From Paenibacillus methanolicus (GTDB lineage: Bacteria; Bacillota; Bacilli; Paenibacillales; Paenibacillaceae): DNA of 64,000 nucleotides. Positions 7,467 through 14,078 of this stretch are shown here, piece by piece. Numbering within the stretch: the stretch's first letter is position 1; the number at the start of each line of letters is the position of its first letter. Where the stretch lies: positions 310,001 to 374,000 of the forward strand of contig NZ_VNHS01000007.1 of the NCBI RefSeq assembly GCF_008124765.1, given 5' to 3'. The notes under the pieces were generated by a model, which worked only from the letters and a program-made list of their open reading frames with translations, did not search any database and was not told the DNA's origin. The position numbers and the translations under genes were made by a program.

Positions 7467-8354
7467 ATGAAAGAGATTAAACACACAGCGATAGCTAACC
7501 TCCAGCCCGTGAGCGTCATCGGATTAGGCATGATGGGCACAGCTATTGCCCAAACGTTCCTGAAGGAAGGACATCCGACGACCGTCTGGAATCGTACGCC
7601 AGGCAAAGCCGAGGCACTTGTGATGCAGGGGGCGAAGCTCGCGAACACAGTGAACGAAGCGATTGCAGCAAGTCCGATTGTGGTGATCTGCGTGCTGGAT
7701 TACGGGGCCGTGGATGATATCCTTGAGGGGGCAGGCGAGATATTGGCCGGTCGGGCGATCGTAAATCTTACAAATGGAACTCCGGCACAAGGCCGGAGAA
7801 CTGCCGCCTGGGTGACCGAACGGGGGGCCGATTATCTGGATGGCGGGATCATGGCTGTACCCCAGATGATTGGCACCTCTGGCGCGCTTGTGCTGTACAG
7901 CGGATCAGAAAAGGTCTTCCAAGCCTACCAACCGATGCTAAAGGGGTTAGGGGCCGTGAATGATCTTGGCGAAGACCCGGGATTGGCGTCGCTTTATGAC
8001 TTGGTGCTCCTAAGTGCCATGTATGGGATGTTCGGTGGTTTCTTCCAAGCTACGGCCATGATCCGTTCGGAACAGATCCAAGCGGAAGCTTTTACGGAAC
8101 TTGTGGTTCCTTGGCTCCAGGCCATGTCGGCCTCGTTGCCCTTGATGGCGCAAGCTGTAGATGCAGGCGAACATCGAACGAACGTGTCCAGTCTTTCCAT
8201 CAACCAGACGGGATTTGTTAATTTCATCGAAGTGTGCCAAGAGCAAGGCATCAGTACGGAGTTAATGACGCCGATTCAAGGATTGATCACTGGGTCCGAG
8301 AAACTTTCCCTAGTTAGGAAGCGTAAGCATTTAAAGAAAATTCCTAAAGCGTAG
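7467..8354 (+). CDS. Imine reductase-like NAD(P)-dependent oxidoreductase
   Basis: 295 residues. The N-terminal Rossmann domain opens with VSVIGLGMMGTAIAQTFLKEGHPTTVWNRTPGKAEAL, with a dinucleotide motif GLGMMG and an NR.P segment that favours NADP. VLDYGAVDDIL and NLTNGTPAQGRRTAAW follow, and DYLDGGIMAVP is typical of the imine reductase branch of the beta-hydroxyacid dehydrogenase superfamily. The C-terminal helical domain is present to about residue 275. The last 20 residues (LSLVRKRKHLKKIPKA) are very basic and unlike the usual acidic end of the family, so the 3' end may have been replaced. GGAG lies upstream of the ATG. Confidence 0.8.
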   Translation: MKEIKHTAIANLQPVSVIGLGMMGTAIAQTFLKEGHPTTVWNRTPGKAEALVMQGAKLANTVNEAIAASPIVVICVLDYGAVDDILEGAGEILAGRAIVNLTNGTPAQGRRTAAWVTERGADYLDGGIMAVPQMIGTSGALVLYSGSEKVFQAYQPMLKGLGAVNDLGEDPGLASLYDLVLLSAMYGMFGGFFQATAMIRSEQIQAEAFTELVVPWLQAMSASLPLMAQAVDAGEHRTNVSSLSINQTGFVNFIEVCQEQGISTELMTPIQGLITGSEKLSLVRKRKHLKKIPKA

Positions 8355-8379
8355 TACTTACTTTGAATTGGAGGTTTAT

Positions 8380-8607
8380 ATGGGCTTAGGTATAGCATTT
8401 CTGTTATTAGGTGTACTTTTTACCTTTTTTCCGAGGGTTACTCATTATATCTCTTCCTTTAAGCTACATATTAGTAAGGAAGGATTCACCGCTAGAGGAG
8501 ATAAGATAGGAACAATTCAGTTGATACTGACCCGTACTATTGGGATTGTATTTCTTCTTGTGAGTAGTTTGTTTCTCGTCTATTATTTCATTGAAGCATT
8601 AAGTTAA
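8380..8607 (+). CDS. Small two-TM membrane protein
   Basis: 75 residues with two hydrophobic helices: residues 2-18 (GLGIAFLLLGVLFTFFP) and 50-70 (IGIVFLLVSSLFLVYYFI). A short polar middle contains SKEGFTARGDKIG. ATG 8380 is preceded by GGAGG at 8370-8374, so I prefer it to the in-frame TTG 8368. The layout resembles small families of unknown function common in Firmicutes. No function can be assigned. Confidence 0.6.
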   Translation: MGLGIAFLLLGVLFTFFPRVTHYISSFKLHISKEGFTARGDKIGTIQLILTRTIGIVFLLVSSLFLVYYFIEALS

Positions 8608-8639
8608 CTGGGGAACGTTAGCCCAATGGATAGATCGGA

Positions 8640-8825
8640 GTGAATCGTATAAAACGACCAATTGGGATTCAGATTGAGGGGACAATTTATGCAAATGAAG
8701 GTGATCTAGGGCATAACGAATTCCTACAAGTTTTTATCGCATTTATCGAGAGTAAAGGATGGCATTTCGGCGGTGGAAGTTACCAGATTGATGAAAGTGG
8801 GGACCACATTAAAGATATCGATTGA
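8640..8825 (+). CDS. Small hypothetical protein, 61 aa
   Basis: A short soluble protein (IQIEGTIYANEGDLGHNEFLQVFIAFIESKGWHFGGGSYQID). The pattern of beta strand, acidic loop, helix and Gly-rich strand looks coding rather than random, but I cannot name the family. The start is GTG 8640. GGAG sits directly against it, so ribosome binding is not optimal and expression is uncertain. It stands alone between the small membrane-protein gene and a gene on the other strand. Confidence 0.45.
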   Translation: MNRIKRPIGIQIEGTIYANEGDLGHNEFLQVFIAFIESKGWHFGGGSYQIDESGDHIKDID

Positions 8826-8957
8826 ACGATTTGGAGACGATAGCTGAACGAACGCCGCGGCAGCCAACCATTGAGCGGTTGCTGTTTTCTCAACTGGAGC
8901 AGATTATCGCAACATATCAAGGGCTTTGAAAAGGCTAGTGAAATGGGGCGTACCTCT

Positions 8958-9359
8958 TTATCGATATCGCCTAGAGATCAGAAACTCGGCAACAGGGTAT
9001 ACGGCTAAGCCGAAGCACAGAATGAGACTTATCGGAACGTTGTCTTGACCATTCACATACTTCTTGACAACGAGAACGATAACCAGGGCGATTAGAAGGG
9101 CGTAGTAGCTGATTCTTGCACTCTTCAATTGAATCATCTTGCCCAATTCGTCATCCGGGCTGAAACCCTGATGCTGAGGTCCCCATGTCAAAGCGGACAT
9201 GACGACTCCGAGCGGAATCGCTAAGCGTATAAAATCGTCAACGACCCCAAGCGTATCGCGTTGAAGCCACCGGTAGGACATTTGACAGAATAATAGGAAA
9301 AAAAGTCCCCCGACGATATAAACTAGAAGCTGACGCCAGTTCATTTTGGCAGTACTCAT
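8958..9359 (-). CDS. Integral membrane protein linked to XRE regulator
   Basis: 133 residues with four predicted transmembrane segments (LLVYIVGGLFFLLFCQM, FIRLAIPLGVVMSALTW, YYALLIALVIVLVV, ISLILCFGLAVYPVAEFLI). ATG 9359 is chosen because GAGGAGG lies ten bases upstream; ATG 9377 overlaps that ribosome site. It starts 26 bases after the stop of the XRE gene on the same strand, forming a two-gene operon. Pairs of a small XRE repressor with a multi-pass membrane protein are common in Firmicutes. The substrate or signal is unknown. Confidence 0.75.
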   Translation of the reverse strand: MSTAKMNWRQLLVYIVGGLFFLLFCQMSYRWLQRDTLGVVDDFIRLAIPLGVVMSALTWGPQHQGFSPDDELGKMIQLKSARISYYALLIALVIVLVVKKYVNGQDNVPISLILCFGLAVYPVAEFLISRRYR

Positions 9360-9385
9360 AGTCTTGTTCCTCCTCATGAGACTTA

Positions 9386-9577
9386 TTAATTGCGAGTGAA
9401 TAACCCATCAACCGTCATGTTTAACACTTCCGCTAGCTTAAAGGCAAGCTGGAGCGTCGGGTCGTATTTATTATTCTCGATGGCATTGATCGTTTGTCTG
9501 GAAACGGAACAAGCCACTGCGAGTTGTTCTTGCGAAATCCCTTTTTCTTTACGAATTCCCTTGATTCGATTCTCCAA
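9386..9577 (-). CDS. Small XRE-family transcriptional regulator
   Basis: 63 residues consisting of a single HTH_3 domain: IKGIRKEKGISQEQLAVACSVSRQTINAIENNKYDPTLQLAFKLAEVLNMTVDGLF. The recognition helix is VSRQTINAIE. I place the start at TTG 9577, which has GAGGT seven bases upstream. The in-frame TTG 9598 would lie only about 11 bases from the predicted transcription start and has no ribosome site. It heads an operon with the membrane protein downstream. Two near-identical 18-bp sites in its promoter suggest autorepression. Confidence 0.85.
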   Translation of the reverse strand: MENRIKGIRKEKGISQEQLAVACSVSRQTINAIENNKYDPTLQLAFKLAEVLNMTVDGLFTRN

Positions 9578-9592
9578 TTCTCCAACCTCGTA

Positions 9593-9610
9593 TGTCAAAA
9601 GTTTTTTACA
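9593..9610. promoter_or_regulatory. Operator copy 1, TGTCAAAAGTTTTTTACA
   Basis: This 18-bp site lies around the transcription start and leader of the XRE gene. It matches the site at 9639-9656 at 16 of 18 positions. The ends TGTCAAA..TTTACA are imperfectly dyad-related, as expected for an XRE dimer. Confidence 0.55.
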
Positions 9611-9615
9611 TTTCC

Positions 9616-9644
9616 ATCTTATTCAAAGCACGGGTAACTGTCAA
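9616..9644 (-). promoter_or_regulatory. Sigma-A promoter of the XRE operon
   Basis: On the minus strand, TTGACA (9644-9639), a 17-bp spacer and TAAGAT (9621-9616). The -35 box lies inside operator copy 2 and the start region lies inside or next to operator copy 1. Confidence 0.65.
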
Positions 9645-9656
9645 ATGTTCTTTACA
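9639..9656. promoter_or_regulatory. Operator copy 2, TGTCAAATGTTCTTTACA
   Basis: The second 18-bp site, 46 bp from copy 1, overlaps the -35 hexamer of the XRE promoter. Occupation of both sites would block polymerase binding. Confidence 0.55.
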
Positions 9657-9666
9657 TTTTTTCAGT

Positions 9667-9692
9667 GGCAGCCGCTCGATCGGCTGCCTTTT
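9667..9692 (+). terminator. GGCAGCCG-type hairpin
   Basis: Stem GGCAGCCG/CGGCTGCC with loop CTCGAT and a short TTTT. It belongs to a family of similar hairpins in this window. Here it lies between divergent genes with no obvious gene to terminate. Confidence 0.6.
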
Positions 9693-9776
9693 CGTTACGC
9701 TAAGGGGCAGTTTAGCGCAATAGAGAAACATGATAAAATGAAGGAAATACAATCGTTTTATTAGTGGGTGAACTTT

Positions 9777-10136
9777 ATGTGGTATGAGTATTTAAGCGAA
9801 AACAATTTTATTAAACTTTTATACAATGAAGTACCCGCTTTAAAAAATCTGCGAATTTCTCGTGAAGGCGACAGAATTACTGTAAGCTCCGATATGCCCG
9901 TTTTTCCTGACAATCCTCCGAAGAAATGGGTTGAAAAAAGCGATTCAATTGCATTTGTCGAGCTTGATTTCTTTGATATCCAAGAAGTTATTTTAAGGTC
10001 AAACAATAACACATATAGAGCTAATATAGATATCGAAAAAGATGAAGCAGGAGACTTAATTGTAAGTATATCTGGGACAGTACAAGCAAAAATAAGAGCA
10101 GCTGTTGGCATAATACAATCTGTTCGAGGGTATTGA
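9777..10136 (+). CDS. Imm50-family immunity protein
   Basis: 119 residues. MWYEYLSENNFIKLLYNEVPALKNLRI, followed by MPVFPDNPPKKWVEKSDSIAFVELDFFDIQEV and a C-terminal beta-rich region ending in IIQSVRGY, matches the Imm50 pattern, in which P..PPKKW is the most distinctive part. Imm50 proteins are predicted antidotes for polymorphic toxins. No toxin gene is adjacent. I start at ATG 9777; GTG 9768 is possible. Base composition is AT-rich compared with the flanks, consistent with horizontal gain. Confidence 0.75.
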   Translation: MWYEYLSENNFIKLLYNEVPALKNLRISREGDRITVSSDMPVFPDNPPKKWVEKSDSIAFVELDFFDIQEVILRSNNNTYRANIDIEKDEAGDLIVSISGTVQAKIRAAVGIIQSVRGY

Positions 10137-10174
10137 CACGTTATTACGCTATCTGGGAACGCTAGTCAAATACC

Positions 10175-10765
10175 ATGTTGAGAATACCGGAAATTATGCG
10201 ATTAGCTAGATATTCTATTTTAATTAATGAGGAGAAGGTGATTCAAATAGATAAGAAATTAGGTGACATTCATCGTGATCTACTTGCTACCATAGAATTG
10301 GTCTATAACGTGTGTGAATTTGTTTGTTCCGAGCCATGCGTAGAAGTCCAAAATGCGGAATACGGGGCCTATTTGTTTTATGCGAATACACGCCTGATTC
10401 GATTTCGTGTAGCCAAAGTGACTCCCAGAAAAGTTGGGCAATTCGTAACACTATGGCGGAGAATGGAAGATGGTACAACTCGACCATTCGATGGTTCAGA
10501 AGAAGTGGATTACTTTGTAATTAGTACTCGGGATGGTAATAAGTTGGGGCAATTTGTATTTCCTAAAGAAGCGCTAGTACAAAACAATATTGTTTCTAAT
10601 AATGGGAGCGGCGGGAAGCGTGGAATACGAGTTTATCCATCTTGGGATATGCCAACAAGCCGTCAGGCTCAAAAAACCCAGAACTGGCAGTTAAAGTACT
10701 TTTTTGAAATACCGATCAACGAACCAATAAAAGTTGAACGGGCAGTAACGCTTTACAGTCAATGA
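10175..10765 (+). CDS. MepB-family protein
   Basis: Up to 196 residues. VQNAEYGAYLFYANTRLIRFRVAKVTPRKVGQFVTLWRR, then GQFVFPKEALVQNNIVSNNGSGGKRGIRVYPSWDMPTSRQAQKTQNWQLKYFFEI, are the characteristic conserved blocks of the MepB family, named after the third gene of the staphylococcal mepRAB operon. Its biochemical function is unknown. The extreme N-terminus (residues 1-21) does not resemble the family, so translation may begin at GTG 10238, giving 175 residues. The gene is AT-rich and stands alone, which suggests transfer. Confidence 0.78.
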   Translation: MLRIPEIMRLARYSILINEEKVIQIDKKLGDIHRDLLATIELVYNVCEFVCSEPCVEVQNAEYGAYLFYANTRLIRFRVAKVTPRKVGQFVTLWRRMEDGTTRPFDGSEEVDYFVISTRDGNKLGQFVFPKEALVQNNIVSNNGSGGKRGIRVYPSWDMPTSRQAQKTQNWQLKYFFEIPINEPIKVERAVTLYSQ

Positions 10766-10920
10766 GTTATATTCACTTAGGGCGGACATTAAGCTCTATC
10801 GGAGAACAATAGCTCAATGAACCCACGACGGCAGCTGGTAATATTGGATGGTGAGACTGGCGGAACACGTAAAAGTTATATTGTCGCTCTAGCATTGTAG
10901 TAGGAGGTGTACAAATAGGA

Positions 10921-11094
10921 TTGTTGAACTTTATTATTATGGTCTTTTCTTTTATCGTGTCAACTGCTTTATCTATCATGATAATGAGGAATAAAAAACA
11001 CAAATGGTTAAGTATGTTTTCTGCTTTTATTATTAACACGATAATATTGGGGATGGTCTTCTGGATTCTATACAAATATCGCCATCCCCTTTAA
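10921..11094 (+). CDS. Small two-TM membrane protein, 57 aa
   Basis: TTG 10921 begins 57 codons ending at TAA 11092-11094. AGGAGG lies at 10902-10907, 13 bases upstream, and the in-frame ATA 10915 would sit at better spacing, so the start is unclear. Two hydrophobic helices (FIIMVFSFIVSTALSIMIM and MFSAFIINTIILGMVFWILY) are separated by a basic loop (RNKKHKW). It is strongly AT-rich. No function is known. Confidence 0.5.
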   Translation: MLNFIIMVFSFIVSTALSIMIMRNKKHKWLSMFSAFIINTIILGMVFWILYKYRHPL

Positions 11095-11467
11095 GGCTTG
11101 CTGCAGACAAGTTGGATACGAAATTACTAATCTCCGTTTTATCCGTCATTTCTTGAACCTTCTCATCCTGATCATATTTGATCCCTAATTTCAATTGAAC
11201 TACTAAAGATTGCTGAATCGGTATTTATACAGCAGTTCAAAAGTTAACCGTTACGTTTTATATTCCGGCGTGCATCCTGCAAAAAACCATCCATTATTTA
11301 TGATGTCTACATGAAGGGTTACGCTACTGCATGCAAGGAAACGCAAAATAGCTCTTGCAACCTATGGTTGTATTTTATGGAGGACCCAATTCAACATACA
11401 CTCGATTTTGATTCCGATTGCTTTGTGATACGATCTGTTAGGGTTGAGTAATGGAGGTGGACTTTCG
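11095..11467. other. Intergenic region with a possible gene remnant
   Basis: No intact gene. On the minus strand, about 11090-11200 reads as LKLGIKYDQDEKVQEMTDKTE followed by ISNFVSNLSAAS without a start or ribosome site, so it may be a gene fragment. Near 11358 there is a weak CAACC/GGTTG hairpin. The promoter of the downstream regulator should lie in the last 100 bases, but I see no strong boxes. Confidence 0.3.
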
Positions 11468-12076
11468 GTGCTGGACAACAAAAAAGCAGGCAAAAACATA
11501 TTGGCATTGCGGAAGGGAGCATCATTAACTCAATCAGCGCTTTCCAACTTACTAGGCGTAAGCCATCAAGCCGTTTCGAAGTGGGAGCAAGGCGAATGCT
11601 TGCCTGATATCGAGGTTTTACTTAAACTAGGACAGGTCTTCAATAAGTCTGTAGAAGAGATTCTTCTAAGTGAAAGGGTCACGAGTGATTCTGTGATTAT
11701 GGAAGATGTGAACCCTCCTAATGGGACTTCCGAACAGCTCGATATTTGGACAAAAGCACTGATAAAAATAAAAAGCCAAATGGATATTCGGAGTTTCGAT
11801 ACATGGTTTGAGAATACAAAGGCGGAGTATGTGGAGGGCACCTTTATAATCTACAGTCCGATCGACTTTGCTACGGAGTGGTTACACTCGAGATACTCGA
11901 AACTCGTATTACAAATTCTCGAAGAAACGACAGGTGAATCCTACGTGAAGGTCGAGTTCCGGACAATGGATAATCGTGTGCCTCCTAATAAACAGAAAGC
12001 AACGATACGTAAATACGAATACAAGGTCGAGTCCGGGTCAATGGACAAACAGGTTAGGGCGAGATGGTTATACTAA
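11468..12076 (+). CDS. XRE HTH - DnaA N-terminal-domain fusion regulator
   Basis: 202 residues. Residues 4-65 are an HTH_3 domain (AGKNILALRKGASLTQSALSNLLGVSHQAVSKWEQGECLPDIEVLLKLGQVF). Residues 90-165 match DnaA domain I: IWTKALIKIKSQMDIRSFDTWFENTKAEYVEGTFIIYSPIDFATEWLHSRYSKLVLQIL. No AAA+ ATPase or DnaA DNA-binding domain follows. In DnaA, domain I binds partner proteins such as DnaB or other DnaA molecules, so this protein could link transcription to replication proteins. GTG 11468 is chosen because GGAGG lies 10 bases upstream; TTG 11444 precedes that site. It appears monocistronic. Confidence 0.82.
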   Translation: MLDNKKAGKNILALRKGASLTQSALSNLLGVSHQAVSKWEQGECLPDIEVLLKLGQVFNKSVEEILLSERVTSDSVIMEDVNPPNGTSEQLDIWTKALIKIKSQMDIRSFDTWFENTKAEYVEGTFIIYSPIDFATEWLHSRYSKLVLQILEETTGESYVKVEFRTMDNRVPPNKQKATIRKYEYKVESGSMDKQVRARWLY

Positions 12077-12199
12077 CAGCACCTGATGGGAGTAGGCCGA
12101 ACAGGAAGCAGTTCGCCGCGGCGCCGCTCCCTGTTCCATTGTAATAACGAGCAGGATAACGCGGAAAACCAAATAGGCCCCATCTCAGCGGGAGCCTCC

Positions 12200-12526
12200 T
12201 TACCCTCTTGGAGCCCATAACATGATCGATACACCGACTATACAAATAGCGGCTCCCAACCAGTCGAACATATCGGGCGTTTTTCTATCGACAAGCCACC
12301 CCCATAACACCGCCAGTACTATGAAAACACCACCGTAAGCAGCATAGACTCGCCCGAATGACGGGAAACTTTGCAGCGTAGGGATGATACCGTACAAAAT
12401 AAGAATGATACTGCCGACAATCCCACACCAAAGAGGTTTTGATTCTCGGATCCATAACCAAACCAGATATCCTCCTCCAATTTCAGCGAGACCGGCAAGC
12501 ACAAATATAAAAATGGCCATCACCAT
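12200..12526 (-). CDS. UPF0060 (YnfA-type) membrane protein
   Basis: 108 residues with four transmembrane helices. The conserved UPF0060 segments are visible: [72 protein letters not shown]. The family is related to small multidrug-resistance transporters, but its substrate is not settled. It follows the MerR gene on the same strand after ten bases, so the two are probably co-transcribed. AGGGGA precedes the ATG. Confidence 0.9.
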   Translation of the reverse strand: MVMAIFIFVLAGLAEIGGGYLVWLWIRESKPLWCGIVGSIILILYGIIPTLQSFPSFGRVYAAYGGVFIVLAVLWGWLVDRKTPDMFDWLGAAICIVGVSIMLWAPRG

Positions 12527-12536
12527 AAAAATTCCC

Positions 12537-12932
12537 CTAACACGAGCCTTCGTTTTCTATTTTATCTTTGCATTCCGACCAAGTCAGGCATTTGCAGTTT
12601 ATGCCGCTATCAAGAATCTGGATCATCGAATTTAGCTGTTTCTTTCGCGCTTCGAGTTCGGCGCGTTTTTGCTTGGCCATCTGCTCCCACCGATCCGAAA
12701 GTGAATCCCCTGGTTCAAATCCTTCTAGCAAAATTGTGATTTCCTGAATGCTAAAGCCTGTTTGCTGTGCGACTTTAATAAAATGGATGCGATCTAAAAG
12801 TCCCTCGTCATATCGACGTTGACCATTTTTGCGCTCTGGGGCAGGAAGAAGACCGACGGATTCATAATAACGCAGCGTCGATGCGTTGACTTCTGCCTTT
12901 TCCGCGAGCTTACCAATACTAAGTCCAGCCAT
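12537..12932 (-). CDS. MerR-family regulator, probably metal or thiol responsive
   Basis: 131 residues. The N-terminal winged helix ([48 protein letters not shown]) is followed by a dimerisation coiled coil. The C-terminal CKCLTWSEC motif has three cysteines in the place where MerR-type metal sensors carry metal ligands. The gene is divergent from a cassette that encodes a CC-motif membrane protein. Between them lies a 19-bp-spacer promoter with a perfect dyad. It is likely an activator that untwists that promoter on metal binding. Mercury is a reasonable candidate from the neighbours, but the metal is not proven. Confidence 0.82.
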   Translation of the reverse strand: MAGLSIGKLAEKAEVNASTLRYYESVGLLPAPERKNGQRRYDEGLLDRIHFIKVAQQTGFSIQEITILLEGFEPGDSLSDRWEQMAKQKRAELEARKKQLNSMIQILDSGINCKCLTWSECKDKIENEGSC

Positions 12933-12944
12933 AACAACAACTCC

Positions 12945-12975
12945 TTGACTTAAAGTAAGCTTTAAGTTTTATGAT
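12945..12975 (+). promoter_or_regulatory. MerR-type promoter with 19-bp spacer
   Basis: TTGACT (12945-12950), a 19-bp spacer, and TATGAT (12970-12975). The spacer holds the perfect dyad ACTTAAAGTAAGCTTTAAGT (12948-12967). An over-long spacer with a central palindrome is the hallmark of MerR-activated promoters. It drives the MerF-like cassette, and the MerR gene reads away on the other strand. Confidence 0.85.
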
Positions 12976-13006
12976 TGGATTATAGCTTTCTTGGAAGGGG
13001 ATGTAA

Positions 13007-13264
13007 ATGAAAAAAGAGAGTTGGCTAGCTAGTCTTGGACTATTAGGGGCATGCGCTTTGTGCTGCGCGCTGCCGCTTATTGGAGGCCTAACTGTTTTAG
13101 GGGTATCCTCCTTCTTTATGAATCCGTTCGTTATAGCGGGTATCGCGCTTCTATTCATCGTAGTAGGCATCGTAATCTATCAAAGACGTAAAACAACCGG
13201 ATCCTCTTGCATGACAATGACCACAGGATGCGGCTGCAATTCCTGTAAGACGAAAGGAGCGTAA
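13007..13264 (+). CDS. MerF/MerT-like small membrane transporter
   Basis: 85 residues with two helices. The first contains GACALCCALPLIGG, a membrane-embedded vicinal cysteine pair as in MerT/MerF/MerC. The second is FVIAGIALLFIVVGIVIYQRR. The C-terminus carries a second thiol cluster (GCGCNSC), reminiscent of the relay cysteines of mercury transporters. It is the first gene behind the MerR-type promoter. AAGGGG lies just upstream of the ATG. Mercuric-ion uptake is the best-supported idea, but no mercuric reductase gene is nearby. Confidence 0.7.
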   Translation: MKKESWLASLGLLGACALCCALPLIGGLTVLGVSSFFMNPFVIAGIALLFIVVGIVIYQRRKTTGSSCMTMTTGCGCNSCKTKGA

Positions 13265-13270
13265 TGAGAT

Positions 13271-13604
13271 ATGAAAAAAAATACCGGTGGCTTGCTGTCA
13301 CAGCGTTTTTACGACTGAACAGCGCGTGGAGTATAAAAACATTTGGGGAGCGCTGGAAACAAGAAGGCTCGGCATCACAGAGCTTGAAACCGGGTACCAA
13401 TATGGCTTCCCAGGAGACGCGGAAACGCTGAGGCTTATCCATGAATGGGTAAGCATGGAGCGCAAATGCTGCCCATTTCTAACGTTCACGGTCATTGCAA
13501 GCAACACGGAAGAGCCGGTTTTGCTTCAGCTAACAGGAAATGAAGAGGCAAAAGCATTCTTGAGAACCGATATGGAATCGACTATAAACATCATAATCGG
13601 TTAA
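13271..13604 (+). CDS. Small Cys-rich cytosolic protein of metal-resistance operons, apparently frameshifted at an A8 run
   Basis: From GTG 13287 the frame encodes 105 residues (VACCHSVFTTEQRVEYKNIWGALETRR, then FPGDAETLRLIHEWVSMERKCCPFLTFTVIA, then LLQLTGNEEAKAFL). This matches a family of small ERxCCPF proteins often found in mercury- and arsenic-type operons. GTG 13287 has no ribosome site. The well-placed start is ATG 13271, ten bases after AAAGGAG, but its frame stops after 15 codons. Removing one A from the A8 run (13274-13281) would join ATG 13271 to the conserved frame and restore MKKIPVACC. This is either a mutation, a sequence error or slippage. Confidence 0.65.
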
Positions 13605-13618
13605 TGACAGGAGAAACC

Positions 13619-13987
13619 ATGAAAACAACCACATACTGGATAAGCACCATATTAGCTGCAGGACTTTTATTGATCGGCGGTATTCTTTTCATCATGCAGG
13701 GAGAGCACCAAGTAGAGGAAATGAAGCATCTTGGTTATCCGGTCTACATGTTAACGTTTCTCGGGATTGGAAGAATCCTAGGTTCTGTCGCAATCGTCAT
13801 ACCGCGCTTTCCACGCCTGAAAGAATGGGCTTATGCGGGCTTTGTCATTGACCTATTCGCCGCTTCGGCATCTCATGCCTATGCAGGGGACAGCATCGTT
13901 CAGATTGTATCACCATTGATATTTCTTGTACTGATTATCGTATCTTGGGCACTACGTCCACCAAGTCGTAAACTAAAAGCTCAGTAG
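13619..13987 (+). CDS. DoxX-like membrane protein
   Basis: 122 residues with four transmembrane helices: YWISTILAAGLLLIGGILFIM, YMLTFLGIGRILGSVAIVIPRFPRLKEWAYAGFVIDLFAASASHAYAGD, and a final helix ending in SWALRPPSRKL. GxGRILG, P.FP.LKEWAYAGF and the SHAYAGD loop are characteristic of the DoxX-like family. ATG 13619 is chosen for AGGAG at 13609-13613. It is the last gene of the MerR-promoter cassette, 14 bases after the Cys-rich gene. The physiological role is unknown. Confidence 0.82.
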   Translation: MKTTTYWISTILAAGLLLIGGILFIMQGEHQVEEMKHLGYPVYMLTFLGIGRILGSVAIVIPRFPRLKEWAYAGFVIDLFAASASHAYAGDSIVQIVSPLIFLVLIIVSWALRPPSRKLKAQ

Positions 13988-14078
13988 GGTATCAAGATTC
14001 GAATGCCGCTAGCGGCGCCTTAAGATTTTATTGTTCAAGTCATGGGCGCCGCCGCGGCGATTCTTCTGATCACGCAGC

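Noticed and set aside
7267-7470. A 67-codon plus-strand frame between the DUF4241 and reductase genes
   Set aside because: It runs through a strong terminator and the palindromic operator, so it cannot be a real gene.
11090-11200. Minus-strand open stretch LKLGIKYDQDEKVQEMTDKTE
   Set aside because: No start codon, ribosome site or family can be recognised. It is kept only as a possible remnant in the intergenic description.
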